The notes under the pieces: model-generated
What the model was told of the DNA's origin: nothing
Database searches by the model: none
Seen by the model: the letters and a program-made list of their open reading frames with translations, nothing else
Made by a program: the position numbers and the translations under genes
Shown here: piece by piece, positions 56,455 to 64,000 of the stretch
Position numbering within the stretch: the stretch's first letter is position 1
How the letters are laid out: every line of letters starts with the position of its first letter
From: Nocardioides litoris
GTDB taxonomy: Bacteria > Actinomycetota > Actinomycetes > Propionibacteriales > Nocardioidaceae
Direction: 5' to 3'
NCBI RefSeq assembly: GCF_006346315.1
Contig: NZ_VDMR01000010.1
Span: 1-64,000, forward strand
DNA: 64,000 nucleotides

Positions 56455-57237
56455 GTGGGCGCCCGGCGTACGACGTCCGCGCTGGTGGTGCTGCTGGGGC
56501 TGCTCGCGCCGCTGCTGGCGGTGGTGGCGGCGCCGGCGCCGGCCTCGGCCGACGCCTGGTTCAGCCGGGAGGTCTACGGCCGCTCGGTCGACGGCCGCCC
56601 GCTCGTGGCCTTCCACCTCGCGAGCCCCGAGGTCGCCACGCGTCGCGAGACCGTCGTGCTGTTCTCCACGATGCACGGCAACGAGCCCGACACCCGGCAC
56701 GCCCTGCGCGCCCTGGTCGACGGGCCGCAGGTCATCGGCCTCGACCTGTGGGTCGTGCCGGTCTACAACCCCGACGGCCTCGCCGCCGGCACCCGCCGCA
56801 ACGCCCGCGGCGTCGACCTCAACCGCAACTTCCCCCACGCCTGGGCTGACCTCGACGGCAGCTACGAGTCCGGCCGTGGACCCGCCTCGGAGCCCGAGAC
56901 CCGCGCAACCATGCGCTTCCTGCGCCGCGTCGACCCCGACTGGGTGCTGAGCTTCCACCAGCCGCTGCTCGGTGTCGACACCGACACCAAGCGGCCGGCG
57001 TTCGCCCGTCGCGTCGCGCGCACCCTCGGCCTGCCCACCCGCACCCTCGACTGCGGCGGCACCTGCCACGGCACCATGACGGGGTGGTTCAACGCCCACT
57101 TCGACGGCGCCGCCCTCACCGTCGAGTACGGCGCCCGTCCCTCGCGCCGGCACCTGACCCGGACGGTGCCCGACCTTGTGCTGCGGGTCTTCGGCGCCGG
57201 CCGCGGCCAGGTCGGTGCCGACCGCGCGGGGTTCTGA
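56455..57237 (+). CDS. Secreted M14 zinc carboxypeptidase
   Basis: 260 residues. The signal peptide (SALVVLLGLLAPLLAVVAAP) is cut after ASA. The zinc ligands are in STMHGNEPD near 73 and the histidine in WVLSFHQPL near 165; the substrate arginine/asparagine block is GTRRNARGVDLNRNFPHAW near 112, and the general-base Glu is in TVEYG near 224. It is shorter than pancreatic-type M14 enzymes and fits the DUF2817/MpaA-like amidase branch, so a cell-wall peptide substrate is possible. Confidence 0.9.
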   Translation: MGARRTTSALVVLLGLLAPLLAVVAAPAPASADAWFSREVYGRSVDGRPLVAFHLASPEVATRRETVVLFSTMHGNEPDTRHALRALVDGPQVIGLDLWVVPVYNPDGLAAGTRRNARGVDLNRNFPHAWADLDGSYESGRGPASEPETRATMRFLRRVDPDWVLSFHQPLLGVDTDTKRPAFARRVARTLGLPTRTLDCGGTCHGTMTGWFNAHFDGAALTVEYGARPSRRHLTRTVPDLVLRVFGAGRGQVGADRAGF

Positions 57238-57257
57238 CCCGCCTCGTGCTCGCTGCT

Positions 57258-57413
57258 GGCAGATTTTCCGGTTAAGCGGAGGATCTCCCACTCCTGGTGG
57301 GTAGTTCCGTCTCAGAGGTGGCAGTTTCTCCGGTTAAGCGGAGGATCTCCCACTCCTGGTGGGTAGTTCCGTCTCAGAAGTGGCAGTTTCTCCGCTTAAC
57401 CGGAGAATTTGCC
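57258..57413. repeat. 62-bp tandem repeat with inverted last copy
   Basis: Two nearly identical 62-bp units start at 57258 and 57320, and a 32-bp partial third at 57382. Each unit carries CTCCGGTTAAGCGGAG (an almost perfect palindrome centred on TTAA) and the hairpin CCCAC-TCCTG-GTGGG. In the third the core is CTCCGCTTAACCGGAG, the exact reverse complement. The outer ends therefore form an inverted repeat closing the whole array. It sits between convergent genes and may terminate both, but its internal order is not that of a simple terminator. Confidence 0.85.
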
Positions 57414-57443
57414 GCCCGGGTCTCGGCATCCAGCGCCAGCCCG

Positions 57444-58238
57444 CTACCGCCCCTCGAAGCTCGGCTTCTCCTTGGCCACGAACGCCGCGACGGCGGCCTC
57501 GTGGTCGGCGGTGGCGCCGGTCTTGGTCATCATGGCGCTCTCGAGCTCCAGCGCCTCCTCGAGCGTCGCGCCCGCGGCGTACGACACCGAGCGGCGCATG
57601 GCGCCCAGCGCCACGGTGGGACCGGTCGCCAGCTTGGTGGCCATCGCCGAGACCACGGCGGTCAGCTCGTCGGCGGGCACGACCTGCGTCGCGAGGCCGA
57701 GCTCGAGCGCCTCGGCTGCGGGGACGGTGCGCGGGAAGTAGAGCAGCTCCATCGCCTTGGCCCGGCCCACGAGCATCGGCAGGTGGTAGGAGGCGCCGGT
57801 GTCGCAGGACAGCGCGACGTTGGCAAAGGCCAGGTTGAACCCGGCGGTGTCGGCCACGATGCGCAGGTCGCAGGCGAAGGCGAGCGAGGCCCCGGCGCCG
57901 GCCGCGATCCCGTTGACCGCCGCCAGGACCGGCTTCTCCATGCGGGCGAGCGCGGTGACGATCGGGTTGTAGTGGTCGTCGACCGTGGTGAAGAGCTGGT
58001 CGCTGCCCCCGTTGCGGAGCAGCTGCACGTGCTCCTTGAGGTCCTGGCCGGTGCAGAAGGCCCGGCCGGTGCCGGTCAGCACGACGCACCGCGCCGCGGG
58101 GTCGTCGGCGACCGCGCGGACGGTCTCGAGCAGCAGCTCCTTGGTCGCCACGTCGAGGCTGTTCATGGCGTCGGGACGGTTGAACGTGATGGTGGCGACC
58201 CCGTCGGTGAGGTCGAGGAGCACGGGCGCGTCGGTCAT
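57444..58238 (-). CDS. Enoyl-CoA hydratase/isomerase family protein
   Basis: 264 residues of the crotonase family. The oxyanion-hole segments are GTGRAFCTGQDLKEH near 60 and VNGIAAGAGASLAFACDL near 110, and the acidic residue expected in ECH-1 lies in LSCDTGASYHLP near 140, giving the 1,2-epoxyphenylacetyl-CoA isomerase (PaaG)-like pattern rather than classic hydratase Glu/Glu. The substrate is not defined. ATG 58238; a GTG 18 bases upstream is in frame. Confidence 0.88.
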   Translation of the reverse strand: MTDAPVLLDLTDGVATITFNRPDAMNSLDVATKELLLETVRAVADDPAARCVVLTGTGRAFCTGQDLKEHVQLLRNGGSDQLFTTVDDHYNPIVTALARMEKPVLAAVNGIAAGAGASLAFACDLRIVADTAGFNLAFANVALSCDTGASYHLPMLVGRAKAMELLYFPRTVPAAEALELGLATQVVPADELTAVVSAMATKLATGPTVALGAMRRSVSYAAGATLEEALELESAMMTKTGATADHEAAVAAFVAKEKPSFEGR

Positions 58239-58320
58239 GCCAGAGGAGTCTGCCACCCGCGGGCCACCGTGCCCCGGGGCGTGTGGAGCGAGGTGCGTGC
58301 GGACGACCTGGGCGATGAGG

Positions 58321-58326
58321 GATAAT
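58321..58326 (+). promoter_or_regulatory. -10 element of the DUF3117 operon
   Basis: GATAAT, close to the consensus -10, lies 70 bp upstream of the DUF3117 gene in the 158-bp divergent space with the crotonase gene. No matching -35 is obvious. Confidence 0.45.
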
Positions 58327-58396
58327 GGAGATCACATGAGCCACGGAGCGGCGCCCTGCCGCCCGGGCTCCGGCGCGACGACGGAAGAGGTGCCGC

Positions 58397-58564
58397 ATGG
58401 CGGCGATGAAGCCCCGGACCGGGGACGGCCCGCTGGAGGTCACCAAGGAGGGTCGCGGCATCGTGATGCGCGTGCCCCTCGAAGGTGGTGGCCGCCTCGT
58501 GGTGGAGCTCAACGCGGAGGAGGCCGCAGCCCTCGGCGACGCCCTCCACGCCGTCGTCGGGTGA
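58397..58564 (+). CDS. DUF3117-family small protein
   Basis: 55 residues (AAMKPRTGDGPLEVTKEGRG, then IVMRVPLEGGGRLVVELNAE). It matches the very conserved actinobacterial DUF3117 family in length and sequence. The function is unknown. ATG 58397 has GAAGAGG upstream. The stop overlaps the next start as GTGA, and so the small protein is co-translated with leucyl aminopeptidase. Confidence 0.9.
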   Translation: MAAMKPRTGDGPLEVTKEGRGIVMRVPLEGGGRLVVELNAEEAAALGDALHAVVG

Positions 58565-60135
58565 CCCGGGCCACCGTTCCGCCCCCTACGCTGCCGGCCC
58601 AGGCCTCGCCGCCGGAGGTCGCGCTCACCGATCACCCCGTCCACGCCCTCGCGGGCGTCGAGGTGGTCGCGCTCCCGGTGCTGCCCGCGTCCGGGGACGA
58701 CGAGCACGCCGCCCCGTTGCTCGGGCCCGGCGCGGCCGAGGTCGGTGACGCCCTCGGGCTCGACCTGGTCGCCGCCGCCGAGGCCGGCCGGGCCACCGGC
58801 GAGGTCGGCCAGGTCGTGACCCTGCCGGTGCCCCTCGGGGGTCCCGACCAGCCCGACCTGCGCCTCGTGCTGCTCGTCGGGGTCGGCGCGGCCGGCCCCA
58901 CCGAGCTGCGCCGGGCCGCGGCCGCGGTCGCCCGCGCCACGCGCGGGCGCTCCGCCGTCGCGACCACGCTGACAGGGCTCCACGACGATGCTCTCGAGGC
59001 GGTCGTCGGAGGGCTGGTGCTCGGCTCGTTCACCTTCTCCTGGCGCCAGGGCGCGGCCGACGTGGTGCCGGTCGAGCGCGTGGTGCTGTCGGTCCCGTCC
59101 GGTGCCGCCGGCCCGGACGCCCAGGCCGCTCTGCAGCGCGCGGTCGCCGCCGCCGGCGCCAGCTGGCGCGCCCGCGCCCTGGCCACCGTGCCCTCCAACC
59201 TGAAGAACCCCGCCTGGCTGGCCGACCAGGCCCGCCAGGTCGCCGAGGAGGCCGGGCTCGGCTACCGCGTGTGGGACGACGACGAGCTGCGGGCCGGTGG
59301 GTTCGGCGGCATCGTCGGCGTCGGCCAGGGCTCGGCCACGCCGCCGCGCCTGGTGCGCCTCGACTACACCCCGCGCAAGGCGTCGCGTCGGGTGCCGACG
59401 GTGGTGCTGGTCGGCAAGGGCATCACCTTCGACTCCGGCGGCATCTCCATCAAGCCCGCCCAGGGCATGACCACCATGAAGCGCGACATGACCGGCGGTG
59501 GCGTCGTCATCGCCACCATGGCCGCGCTGGCCGCGGTCGGCTGCCCGGTCAAGGTCGTGGGCCTCGTGCCCGCCGCCGAGAACGCCGTCTCGGGCTCCGC
59601 GATGCGTCCCGGCGACGTGCTGCGCCACTACGGAGGCCGCACCACCGAGGTCACCAACACCGACGCCGAGGGCCGCCTGGTCCTGGGCGACGCCTTGGCC
59701 TACGCCGTCGCCGAGCTCGCGCCCGCCGCGATCGTCGACGTCGCCACGCTCACCGGCGGCGTGAAGGTCGCGCTGGGCCAGCAGGTCGGCGGGCTCTTCG
59801 CCAGCGACGACGCCCTGGCCGCCTCGCTGCTCGCCGCCGGCGAGCACGCCGGCGAGCCGCTGTGGCGGCTGCCGCTGTGGTCGGGCTACGAGGACAAGCT
59901 GGCCTCCAAGGTCGCCGACGCCGACAACGGTGCCTCCGGGCCGGCGGCGATCATGGCGGCACTGTTCCTCAAGGCGTTCGTCGGTGACGTGCCGTGGGCC
60001 CACCTCGACATCGCCTCCGTCGGTGACTCGCCGGAGGACAAGCACGAGTGGACGCTGGGCCCCACCGGCTACGGCGTCCGCGCGCTGCTGGCCTGGCTCG
60101 GGTCGCCCGACCCGCTCGCCGGCGTCGGCTCGTGA
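58561..60135 (+). CDS. pepA: Leucyl aminopeptidase
   Basis: 524 residues of peptidase family M17. The N-terminal macro-like domain is about 1-190. The catalytic domain has metal and active-site motifs VGKGITFDSGGISIKP near 284, MKRDMTGGG near 306 and the signature NTDAEGRLVLGDALA near 367. It removes N-terminal residues in peptide turnover. The GTG start overlaps the DUF3117 stop, and the TGA overlaps the next GTG, giving a three-gene coupled run. Confidence 0.95.
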   Translation: MTRATVPPPTLPAQASPPEVALTDHPVHALAGVEVVALPVLPASGDDEHAAPLLGPGAAEVGDALGLDLVAAAEAGRATGEVGQVVTLPVPLGGPDQPDLRLVLLVGVGAAGPTELRRAAAAVARATRGRSAVATTLTGLHDDALEAVVGGLVLGSFTFSWRQGAADVVPVERVVLSVPSGAAGPDAQAALQRAVAAAGASWRARALATVPSNLKNPAWLADQARQVAEEAGLGYRVWDDDELRAGGFGGIVGVGQGSATPPRLVRLDYTPRKASRRVPTVVLVGKGITFDSGGISIKPAQGMTTMKRDMTGGGVVIATMAALAAVGCPVKVVGLVPAAENAVSGSAMRPGDVLRHYGGRTTEVTNTDAEGRLVLGDALAYAVAELAPAAIVDVATLTGGVKVALGQQVGGLFASDDALAASLLAAGEHAGEPLWRLPLWSGYEDKLASKVADADNGASGPAAIMAALFLKAFVGDVPWAHLDIASVGDSPEDKHEWTLGPTGYGVRALLAWLGSPDPLAGVGS

Positions 60136-60470
60136 GGTCGCTGACCATCCGCTGGTCGCTCGCCGACGCCCCCGCCGGCGTCGAGGACGAGCTGGCGTCG
60201 TACGTCGAGGAGACCTCGCACGCCCGCTTCACCGGCATGGCGGGCCTGCGCTACAAGGTCTGGCGGGTGCGCCCCGGTGAGTGGTTCGAGGGCTTCTACG
60301 TCTTCGCGACCGACGATGCGCGTGCGGAGTTCGAGCGCGCCTTCCGCGAGACCGCGTCCGAGGCCCCCGGCACCCGCATCGTCGGTGCCGAGCCCGTGCT
60401 CGTCGAGGCCTCCGAGGTCGTCGCCGTCGCCGAGGGCTGGGACGGCTTCGCGCCCTCGGCCCGCGCCTGA
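60132..60470 (+). CDS. YdhR-like small monooxygenase-fold protein
   Basis: 112 residues with a ferredoxin-like dimeric alpha-beta barrel pattern: LTIRWSLADAPAG, then MAGLRYKVWRVRPGEWFEGF and YVFATDDARAEFERAF. It resembles YdhR-type putative monooxygenases, which lack cofactor. Activity not established. GTGA overlap with pepA. Confidence 0.8.
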   Translation: MRSLTIRWSLADAPAGVEDELASYVEETSHARFTGMAGLRYKVWRVRPGEWFEGFYVFATDDARAEFERAFRETASEAPGTRIVGAEPVLVEASEVVAVAEGWDGFAPSARA

Positions 60471-60502
60471 CCGCGCCCGACCGCGCAGGCAGGCAGGCAG
60501 GC

Positions 60503-61147
60503 TCAGCGCTTCTGCGCGACCAGCAGCCCGTCGCCGACGGGGAGGAGCAGCGGCACCAGGCCTTCGTGCTCGGCGACAGCGGTGAGCAGGTCGCGCACGG
60601 CGACGGTCTCGGGGTCGCGCTGGGCGGGGTCGGCGACCCGGTCGTGCCACAGCGCGTTGTCGAACGCCACGACGCCGCCGGGGCGCAGCAGGCGCAGGGC
60701 CTCGGTGAGGTAGGCGGCGTACTCGGTCTTGTCGCCGTCGGCGAAGACGAGGTCGTAGTGGCCGTCGGTCAGGCGGGGGAGGACGTCGAGGGCGGCGCCG
60801 GGGATGGTGCGCACCCGCTGGGCGGGGACGCCCGCCTCGGTGAAGGTCTCGCGGGCCAGCCGCTGGTGCTCGGCCTCGAGGTCGACGGTGGTCAGGACGC
60901 CGTCGGCGGCCATGCCGCGCAGCATCCACAGGCCGGAGACGCCGGTGCCGGTGCCGATCTCGACGACCGCGCGGGCCTCGAGGACCGCGGCCAGGAACCG
61001 CAGGGTCGCGCCGCCGCCGCTGCCGATCGCGACGACCCCGACCTCGTGCGCCCGCTCGCGGGCGGCCGCCAGCACCTCGTCCTCGCCGACGTAGGTCTCG
61101 GCGTAGGTCCAGCTGCTGGCGGCGACCGGCGCCGTGGGCGTGCTCAT
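60503..61147 (-). CDS. O-methyltransferase (SAM-dependent)
   Basis: 214 residues of the catechol-O-methyltransferase-like family 3. The SAM site is VVEIGTGTGVSGLWML near 62; the metal-binding aspartates are in YDLVFADGDKTEY near 131 and VVAFDNALWHDRV near 158. The methyl acceptor is unknown; small phenols are typical. ATG 61147 with a TAGCGT hexamer 6 nt upstream, thus probably leaderless. It is divergent from sigE. A GCAG/GCAG microsatellite lies just after its stop. Confidence 0.9.
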   Translation of the reverse strand: MSTPTAPVAASSWTYAETYVGEDEVLAAARERAHEVGVVAIGSGGGATLRFLAAVLEARAVVEIGTGTGVSGLWMLRGMAADGVLTTVDLEAEHQRLARETFTEAGVPAQRVRTIPGAALDVLPRLTDGHYDLVFADGDKTEYAAYLTEALRLLRPGGVVAFDNALWHDRVADPAQRDPETVAVRDLLTAVAEHEGLVPLLLPVGDGLLVAQKR

Positions 61148-61153
61148 GGCGGC

Positions 61154-61159
61154 ACGCTA
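61154..61159 (-). promoter_or_regulatory. -10-like hexamer before the O-methyltransferase gene
   Basis: On the minus strand TAGCGT ends 6 bases before ATG 61147. Confidence 0.45.
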
Positions 61160-61244
61160 TCGCCCGCGACGTACGCCGACCGGCCACCGCGCCCGGGAAC
61201 CCCGGCCGCACCCCGCACGTTGCACGGGTCGAGGGCGCTCACAG

Positions 61245-61271
61245 GGAACCCTCAGCCGTGACCCCTACCGT
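61245..61271 (+). promoter_or_regulatory. Candidate SigE-type ECF promoter
   Basis: GGAACC (61245-61250), 18 bases, and CGT (61269-61271). This resembles the GGAAC / CGTT elements read by SigE/SigH-like sigma factors, so sigE may be autoregulated. A start near 61277 would leave the GTG at 61297 with its own ribosome site, but not the GTG at 61258. Confidence 0.4.
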
Positions 61272-61296
61272 GAGGGGCCAGACAGCGGAGGAAGCA

Positions 61297-61941
61297 GTGC
61301 GCCGAGCGAGGAGTGCCGTGAGCGAGGGGACCCATCCCGGGGACCAGCCGCCCCAGGAGGGCGTGCCGACCTGGGACGAGATCGTCGAGCGCCACTCCGA
61401 CCGCGTCTACCGCCTGGCCTACCGCCTGACCGGCAACCGCCCCGACGCCGAGGACCTCACCCAGGAGGTCTTCGTGCGCGTCTTCCGGTCGCTGTCGTCC
61501 TACACGCCCGGCACCTTCGAGGGCTGGCTGCACCGCATCACCACCAACCTCTTCCTCGACCAGGCCCGCCGCAAGCAGCGCATCCGCTTCGACGCCCTGT
61601 CCGACGAGCGCGCCGACCGGCTCTCGAGCCCGGCCCCGGCGCCCGACTCGGCCTACGTCGACCGCACGTTCGACGACGACGTCGAGCGCGCGCTGGCCAC
61701 GCTGCCGCCCGACTTCCGGGTGGCGGTCGTGCTGTGCGACGTCGAGGGCCTGACCTACGAGGAGATCGCGGAGATCCTCGGCGCCAAGCTCGGCACCGTG
61801 CGCTCGCGCATCCACCGCGGCCGCGCCATGCTCCGCACGGCGCTGGCGCACCGCGCCCCGACCGACGGCCGCGCGCGCTACTCCGGCCCCGCCCCCGGGC
61901 ACCACGGCCCCACCGAGACGGTCGGGAGGGGGCGCGGATGA
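61297..61941 (+). CDS. sigE: ECF sigma factor SigE
   Basis: 214 residues. Region 2 has YRLAYRLTGNRPDAEDLTQE and VFVRVFRSLSSYTPGTFEGW, then region 4 has ALATLPPDFRVAVVLCDVEG and LGTVRSRIHRGRAMLRTAL near the C terminus. The following zinc anti-sigma and HtrA genes are the same order as the actinobacterial SigE envelope-stress locus. Three GTG starts are in frame (61258, 61297, 61318). The latter two each have a good ribosome site (GGAGG and GAGGAG). The tail after residue 185 is variable. ATGA overlap with the anti-sigma gene. Confidence 0.93.
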   Translation: MRRARSAVSEGTHPGDQPPQEGVPTWDEIVERHSDRVYRLAYRLTGNRPDAEDLTQEVFVRVFRSLSSYTPGTFEGWLHRITTNLFLDQARRKQRIRFDALSDERADRLSSPAPAPDSAYVDRTFDDDVERALATLPPDFRVAVVLCDVEGLTYEEIAEILGAKLGTVRSRIHRGRAMLRTALAHRAPTDGRARYSGPAPGHHGPTETVGRGRG

Positions 61942-62414
61942 CCCACCTCGGACGCAAGGTCAGCGACCTCCTCGACGGCCAGCTCTCGCCCGCCGAGACC
62001 GAGGCCGCCTGGGCCCACGTGCACGTCTGCCACGCCTGCCGTGACGACGTCGAGCGCGAGGGCTGGGTCAAGACCCAGCTCGTCGCCCTGGCCCACGACC
62101 CCGGCCCGGCCGCCTGCTCGGCTCCTGACGGGCTCAAGGGGGCGCTGCTCGGCCTGCCGCCCGAACGGCTGCTCGGTCCCTGCGACGACCTGCGCCACCG
62201 GGCCCGTCCGCGGGTGCGCGGCGGGGTCGCCGGCATCGCCGCGCTCGGCGGGGGTGCGGCCGGAGCGGCCGTCATGGGCGTGCTCGCCCTCGGCCCGGCC
62301 CCCGCGGCCGACCTGCCCTCACCCGCCGACCGCCGGCAGCAGCCGGTCACCCAGCAGGCGCCCCAGCCCGCGTTCCGTGGTCCGGTGCCGGTCCGCCGCG
62401 GGACGACGCCGTAG
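61938..62414 (+). CDS. Zinc-binding anti-sigma factor
   Basis: 158 residues. The ZAS motif HxxxCxxC is in HVHVCHACRDD (His27, Cys31, Cys34), so a thiol-sensitive or conformational switch is possible. A hydrophobic Gly/Ala-rich segment at about 90-115 could be a membrane helix or membrane-associated stretch. A Pro/Gln tail follows. It should bind SigE; the equivalent in mycobacteria is RseA. The ATGA overlap ties its amount to that of SigE. Confidence 0.88.
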   Translation: MTHLGRKVSDLLDGQLSPAETEAAWAHVHVCHACRDDVEREGWVKTQLVALAHDPGPAACSAPDGLKGALLGLPPERLLGPCDDLRHRARPRVRGGVAGIAALGGGAAGAAVMGVLALGPAPAADLPSPADRRQQPVTQQAPQPAFRGPVPVRRGTTP

Positions 62415-62460
62415 ACACCTGCGGTCGGGTGGCGCGCGGTGACCACCCGCGGGGGATGAT

Positions 62461-64000
62461 GTGCCGGTGAACGAGGAGCACCGTGACCCCGAGCCCGGGA
62501 CGGACGGCCACGACGCCGCCACCGCGGGCCCCGGGGCCGACGACGCCGGGTCGACCCAGCCGCTGCACCTCGGCGGCGTCCGCGACGCCGACGACCCCGA
62601 CCGGGTCGAGACCGAGCCGGTCGCCGCGCGCCCCGACCCGTTGACCGACCCGCTGGACGACGGCGCCGACTCCTGGGGCGAACCGGCCACGGAGCGGCCC
62701 GCGCCGTCGTACGTCGAGCCGGGCCAGCCCGCGACCTCGTCGACCTCGTCCTCCTCGTCCCCCGCGCCCGCTCCGCCCCCGGCTCCCGGCGCGCCCCCGG
62801 CGCCGAGCGCGGGCTGGGCGCCGCCGTCGGGCCCGCTACCCACCGCGCCGCTGCAGCCGTGGTCCGACCTGTCCCGCGCGCCCTTCCCCGCCGCGCCGGC
62901 GGCGACGTCGCACGGCCATCGCGGCGGCAGCCGGGTCTCGGGCTGGGTCTGGCCGGTCGCGGCGGTCATCGCGCTGGTCGTCGGCCTGCTCGGCGGCGTC
63001 GCGGGCAGCGTGGTCTACAACCGCACCTCCGACGGCGCCCCCAGCGCCTACGAGGGGCTCTCCGACGACGACATCGTGGAGCTCCCCCCGGTCACCGAGG
63101 GCGGCATCTCCGCCGTGGCCGAGGCCGTGCTGCCGAGCACGGTGCAGATCCTCGCCGAGCTCGGCGGCCAGGCCGACGGCGCCACGGGTTCTGGGTTCGT
63201 CGTCGACACCCAGGGCCACGTCGTGACCAACAACCACGTGGTCGCCGGCGCCGCCGAGGACGACGGGCCCGTGCGGGTCGTCGACCAGGAGGGCAACACC
63301 TTCGACGCCGAGATCGTCGGCCGCAGCCCGGTCTACGACATCGCGGTCCTCAAGATCCCCGACGACGCTGGCCTCGAGCCCGCGGCGCTCGGCCGTTCCG
63401 AGGGTCTGCGCGTCGGCGACGGCGTCGTGGCCATCGGCTCGCCGCTCGGCCTGAGCTCCACGGTCACCGCCGGCATCGTCAGCGCCCTCAACCGCCCCGT
63501 CACCACCGGCCGCAGCGGCGACGAGTCGTCCTACATCAACGCCGTGCAGACCGACGCCGCCATCAACCCCGGCAACTCCGGTGGCCCCCTGGTCAACCTC
63601 CGCGGCCAGGTCGTGGGCGTCAACTCCGCCATCGCCACCAGCGGCGGTGCCACCAACGGAGAGGCCGGCAACATCGGCGTCGGCTTCGCCATCCCGGTCG
63701 AGCAGGTGCGCATCACCACCGACCAGATCCTCAAGACCGGCGAGGCGCGCTACCCCGTCATCGGGGCCCAGGTGGGTGGACCCGACAGCCAGGACGTCGC
63801 CGGTGCCTACCTCGACGACGTGCTGGCCGACACCCCGGCCGAGCGCGCCGGCCTGGAGGACGGCGACGTGGTGACCGAGGTGGAGGGCCGCCGCGTCACC
63901 GACGGCATCTCGCTCATCGTGAGCATCCGCAGCTACCAGCCGGGCGAGCGGGTCGAGTTCACCTACCTGCGCAACGGGCAGGAGCGCACGACCGAGGTCG
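62461..64000 (+). CDS. htrA: HtrA-like trypsin/PDZ serine protease (3' end outside window)
   Basis: At least 513 residues. A long acidic/Pro/Ser cytoplasmic region (1-155) precedes one membrane helix (VSGWVWPVAAVIALVVGLLG near 160-185). The protease domain has the triad in VVTNNHVVAG (His near 259), VYDIAVLKI (Asp near 294) and NPGNSGGPLVN (Ser near 373). A PDZ domain begins near 440 (GAYLDDVLADTPAERAGLED) and is cut off by the window end. It degrades or processes misfolded envelope proteins. GTG 62461 (GGGGG upstream) or 62467 may be the start. Confidence 0.93.
   Translation, partial: MPVNEEHRDPEPGTDGHDAATAGPGADDAGSTQPLHLGGVRDADDPDRVETEPVAARPDPLTDPLDDGADSWGEPATERPAPSYVEPGQPATSSTSSSSSPAPAPPPAPGAPPAPSAGWAPPSGPLPTAPLQPWSDLSRAPFPAAPAATSHGHRGGSRVSGWVWPVAAVIALVVGLLGGVAGSVVYNRTSDGAPSAYEGLSDDDIVELPPVTEGGISAVAEAVLPSTVQILAELGGQADGATGSGFVVDTQGHVVTNNHVVAGAAEDDGPVRVVDQEGNTFDAEIVGRSPVYDIAVLKIPDDAGLEPAALGRSEGLRVGDGVVAIGSPLGLSSTVTAGIVSALNRPVTTGRSGDESSYINAVQTDAAINPGNSGGPLVNLRGQVVGVNSAIATSGGATNGEAGNIGVGFAIPVEQVRITTDQILKTGEARYPVIGAQVGGPDSQDVAGAYLDDVLADTPAERAGLEDGDVVTEVEGRRVTDGISLIVSIRSYQPGERVEFTYLRNGQERTTEV

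Noticed and set aside
57258..57413. CRISPR-like array
   Set aside because: The repeats are directly adjacent without unique spacers, only two and a half units are present, the last is partly inverted, and no cas gene is near.
60485..60500. GCAG tetranucleotide run after the O-methyltransferase gene
   Set aside because: Four short units in non-coding DNA after the stop codons of two convergent genes; too short and too poorly placed to be a phase-variable switch.
1..64000. tRNA, rRNA or attachment-site signals
   Set aside because: I looked for tRNA ends and T-loop patterns around intergenic gaps and at the 2.5-kb boundary and saw none; the GGTTC-like matches found lie inside coding regions.

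Overview
The window is chromosomal DNA of a very GC-rich Gram-positive actinobacterium, most likely a Nocardioides-type member of the Nocardioidaceae. This rests on the GTG-rich, overlapping coding style, a mycothiol-pathway deacetylase (MshB), a DUF3117 protein, the SigE / zinc anti-sigma / HtrA triad, a 7Fe ferredoxin next to DapC, a T-box before ileS, and the lack of any low-GC stretch. The family-level placement is inference. No rRNA, tRNA, CRISPR array, transposase or prophage was recognised.

Layout. 1-2.6 kb looks accessory: orphan small proteins, an XRE regulator and a DUF3841 protein, ending in a short tandem repeat. 2.6-6.6 kb carries prfC, a YibE/F membrane protein and an NAD(P)-binding epimerase-like protein. 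6.6-15.2 kb is a catabolic gene set around a PucR-type regulator: gamma-carbonic-anhydrase-like protein, MFS carboxylate-type transporter and hydroxyisobutyrate-dehydrogenase-like enzyme on one side, and thiolase, acyl-CoA ligase and GlcD-like flavoprotein on the other. An identical 18-bp motif sits before both wings. 15.4-18.5 kb is a divergent pair of a GAF-domain activator and a flavin monooxygenase. 19-21.4 kb is an amino-acid-type ABC importer with a fused binding protein and permease. 21.9-23.1 kb is a manganese-riboswitch-type leader (yybP-ykoY) and a TerC protein, followed by a membrane histidine kinase with a degenerate receiver.

25.5-36.9 kb is a run of housekeeping and envelope genes: thioesterase, Nudix hydrolase, mshB, VanW-family protein, secreted lipase, DUF389 protein, cation diffusion facilitator and GNAT acetyltransferase. 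36.9-46 kb holds fdxA, dapC and dapD. Into this lysine-biosynthesis neighbourhood is placed a tightly overlapping cassette of an unknown ACT-like protein, a divergent prephenate dehydratase and a prephenate dehydrogenase, followed by an oppositely directed MFS exporter and its TetR regulator. 48.6-52 kb is a T-box leader and ileS. 52-57.2 kb has a VOC protein, a zinc-type oxidoreductase, dapE, a LOG-family protein, a DivIVA-domain protein and a secreted carboxypeptidase. A 62-bp tandem repeat with an inverted last copy follows. 57.4-64 kb has an enoyl-CoA hydratase, a DUF3117 protein, leucyl aminopeptidase, an O-methyltransferase, and the sigE / anti-sigma / htrA envelope-stress operon, which runs off the window.

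Two features stand out at window scale. Start and stop codons overlap by 4 bp in at least 13 gene pairs, which points to translational coupling. At least ten monocistronic or first genes have a TANNNT -10-like hexamer only 6-8 nt before the start codon, which predicts leaderless mRNAs.
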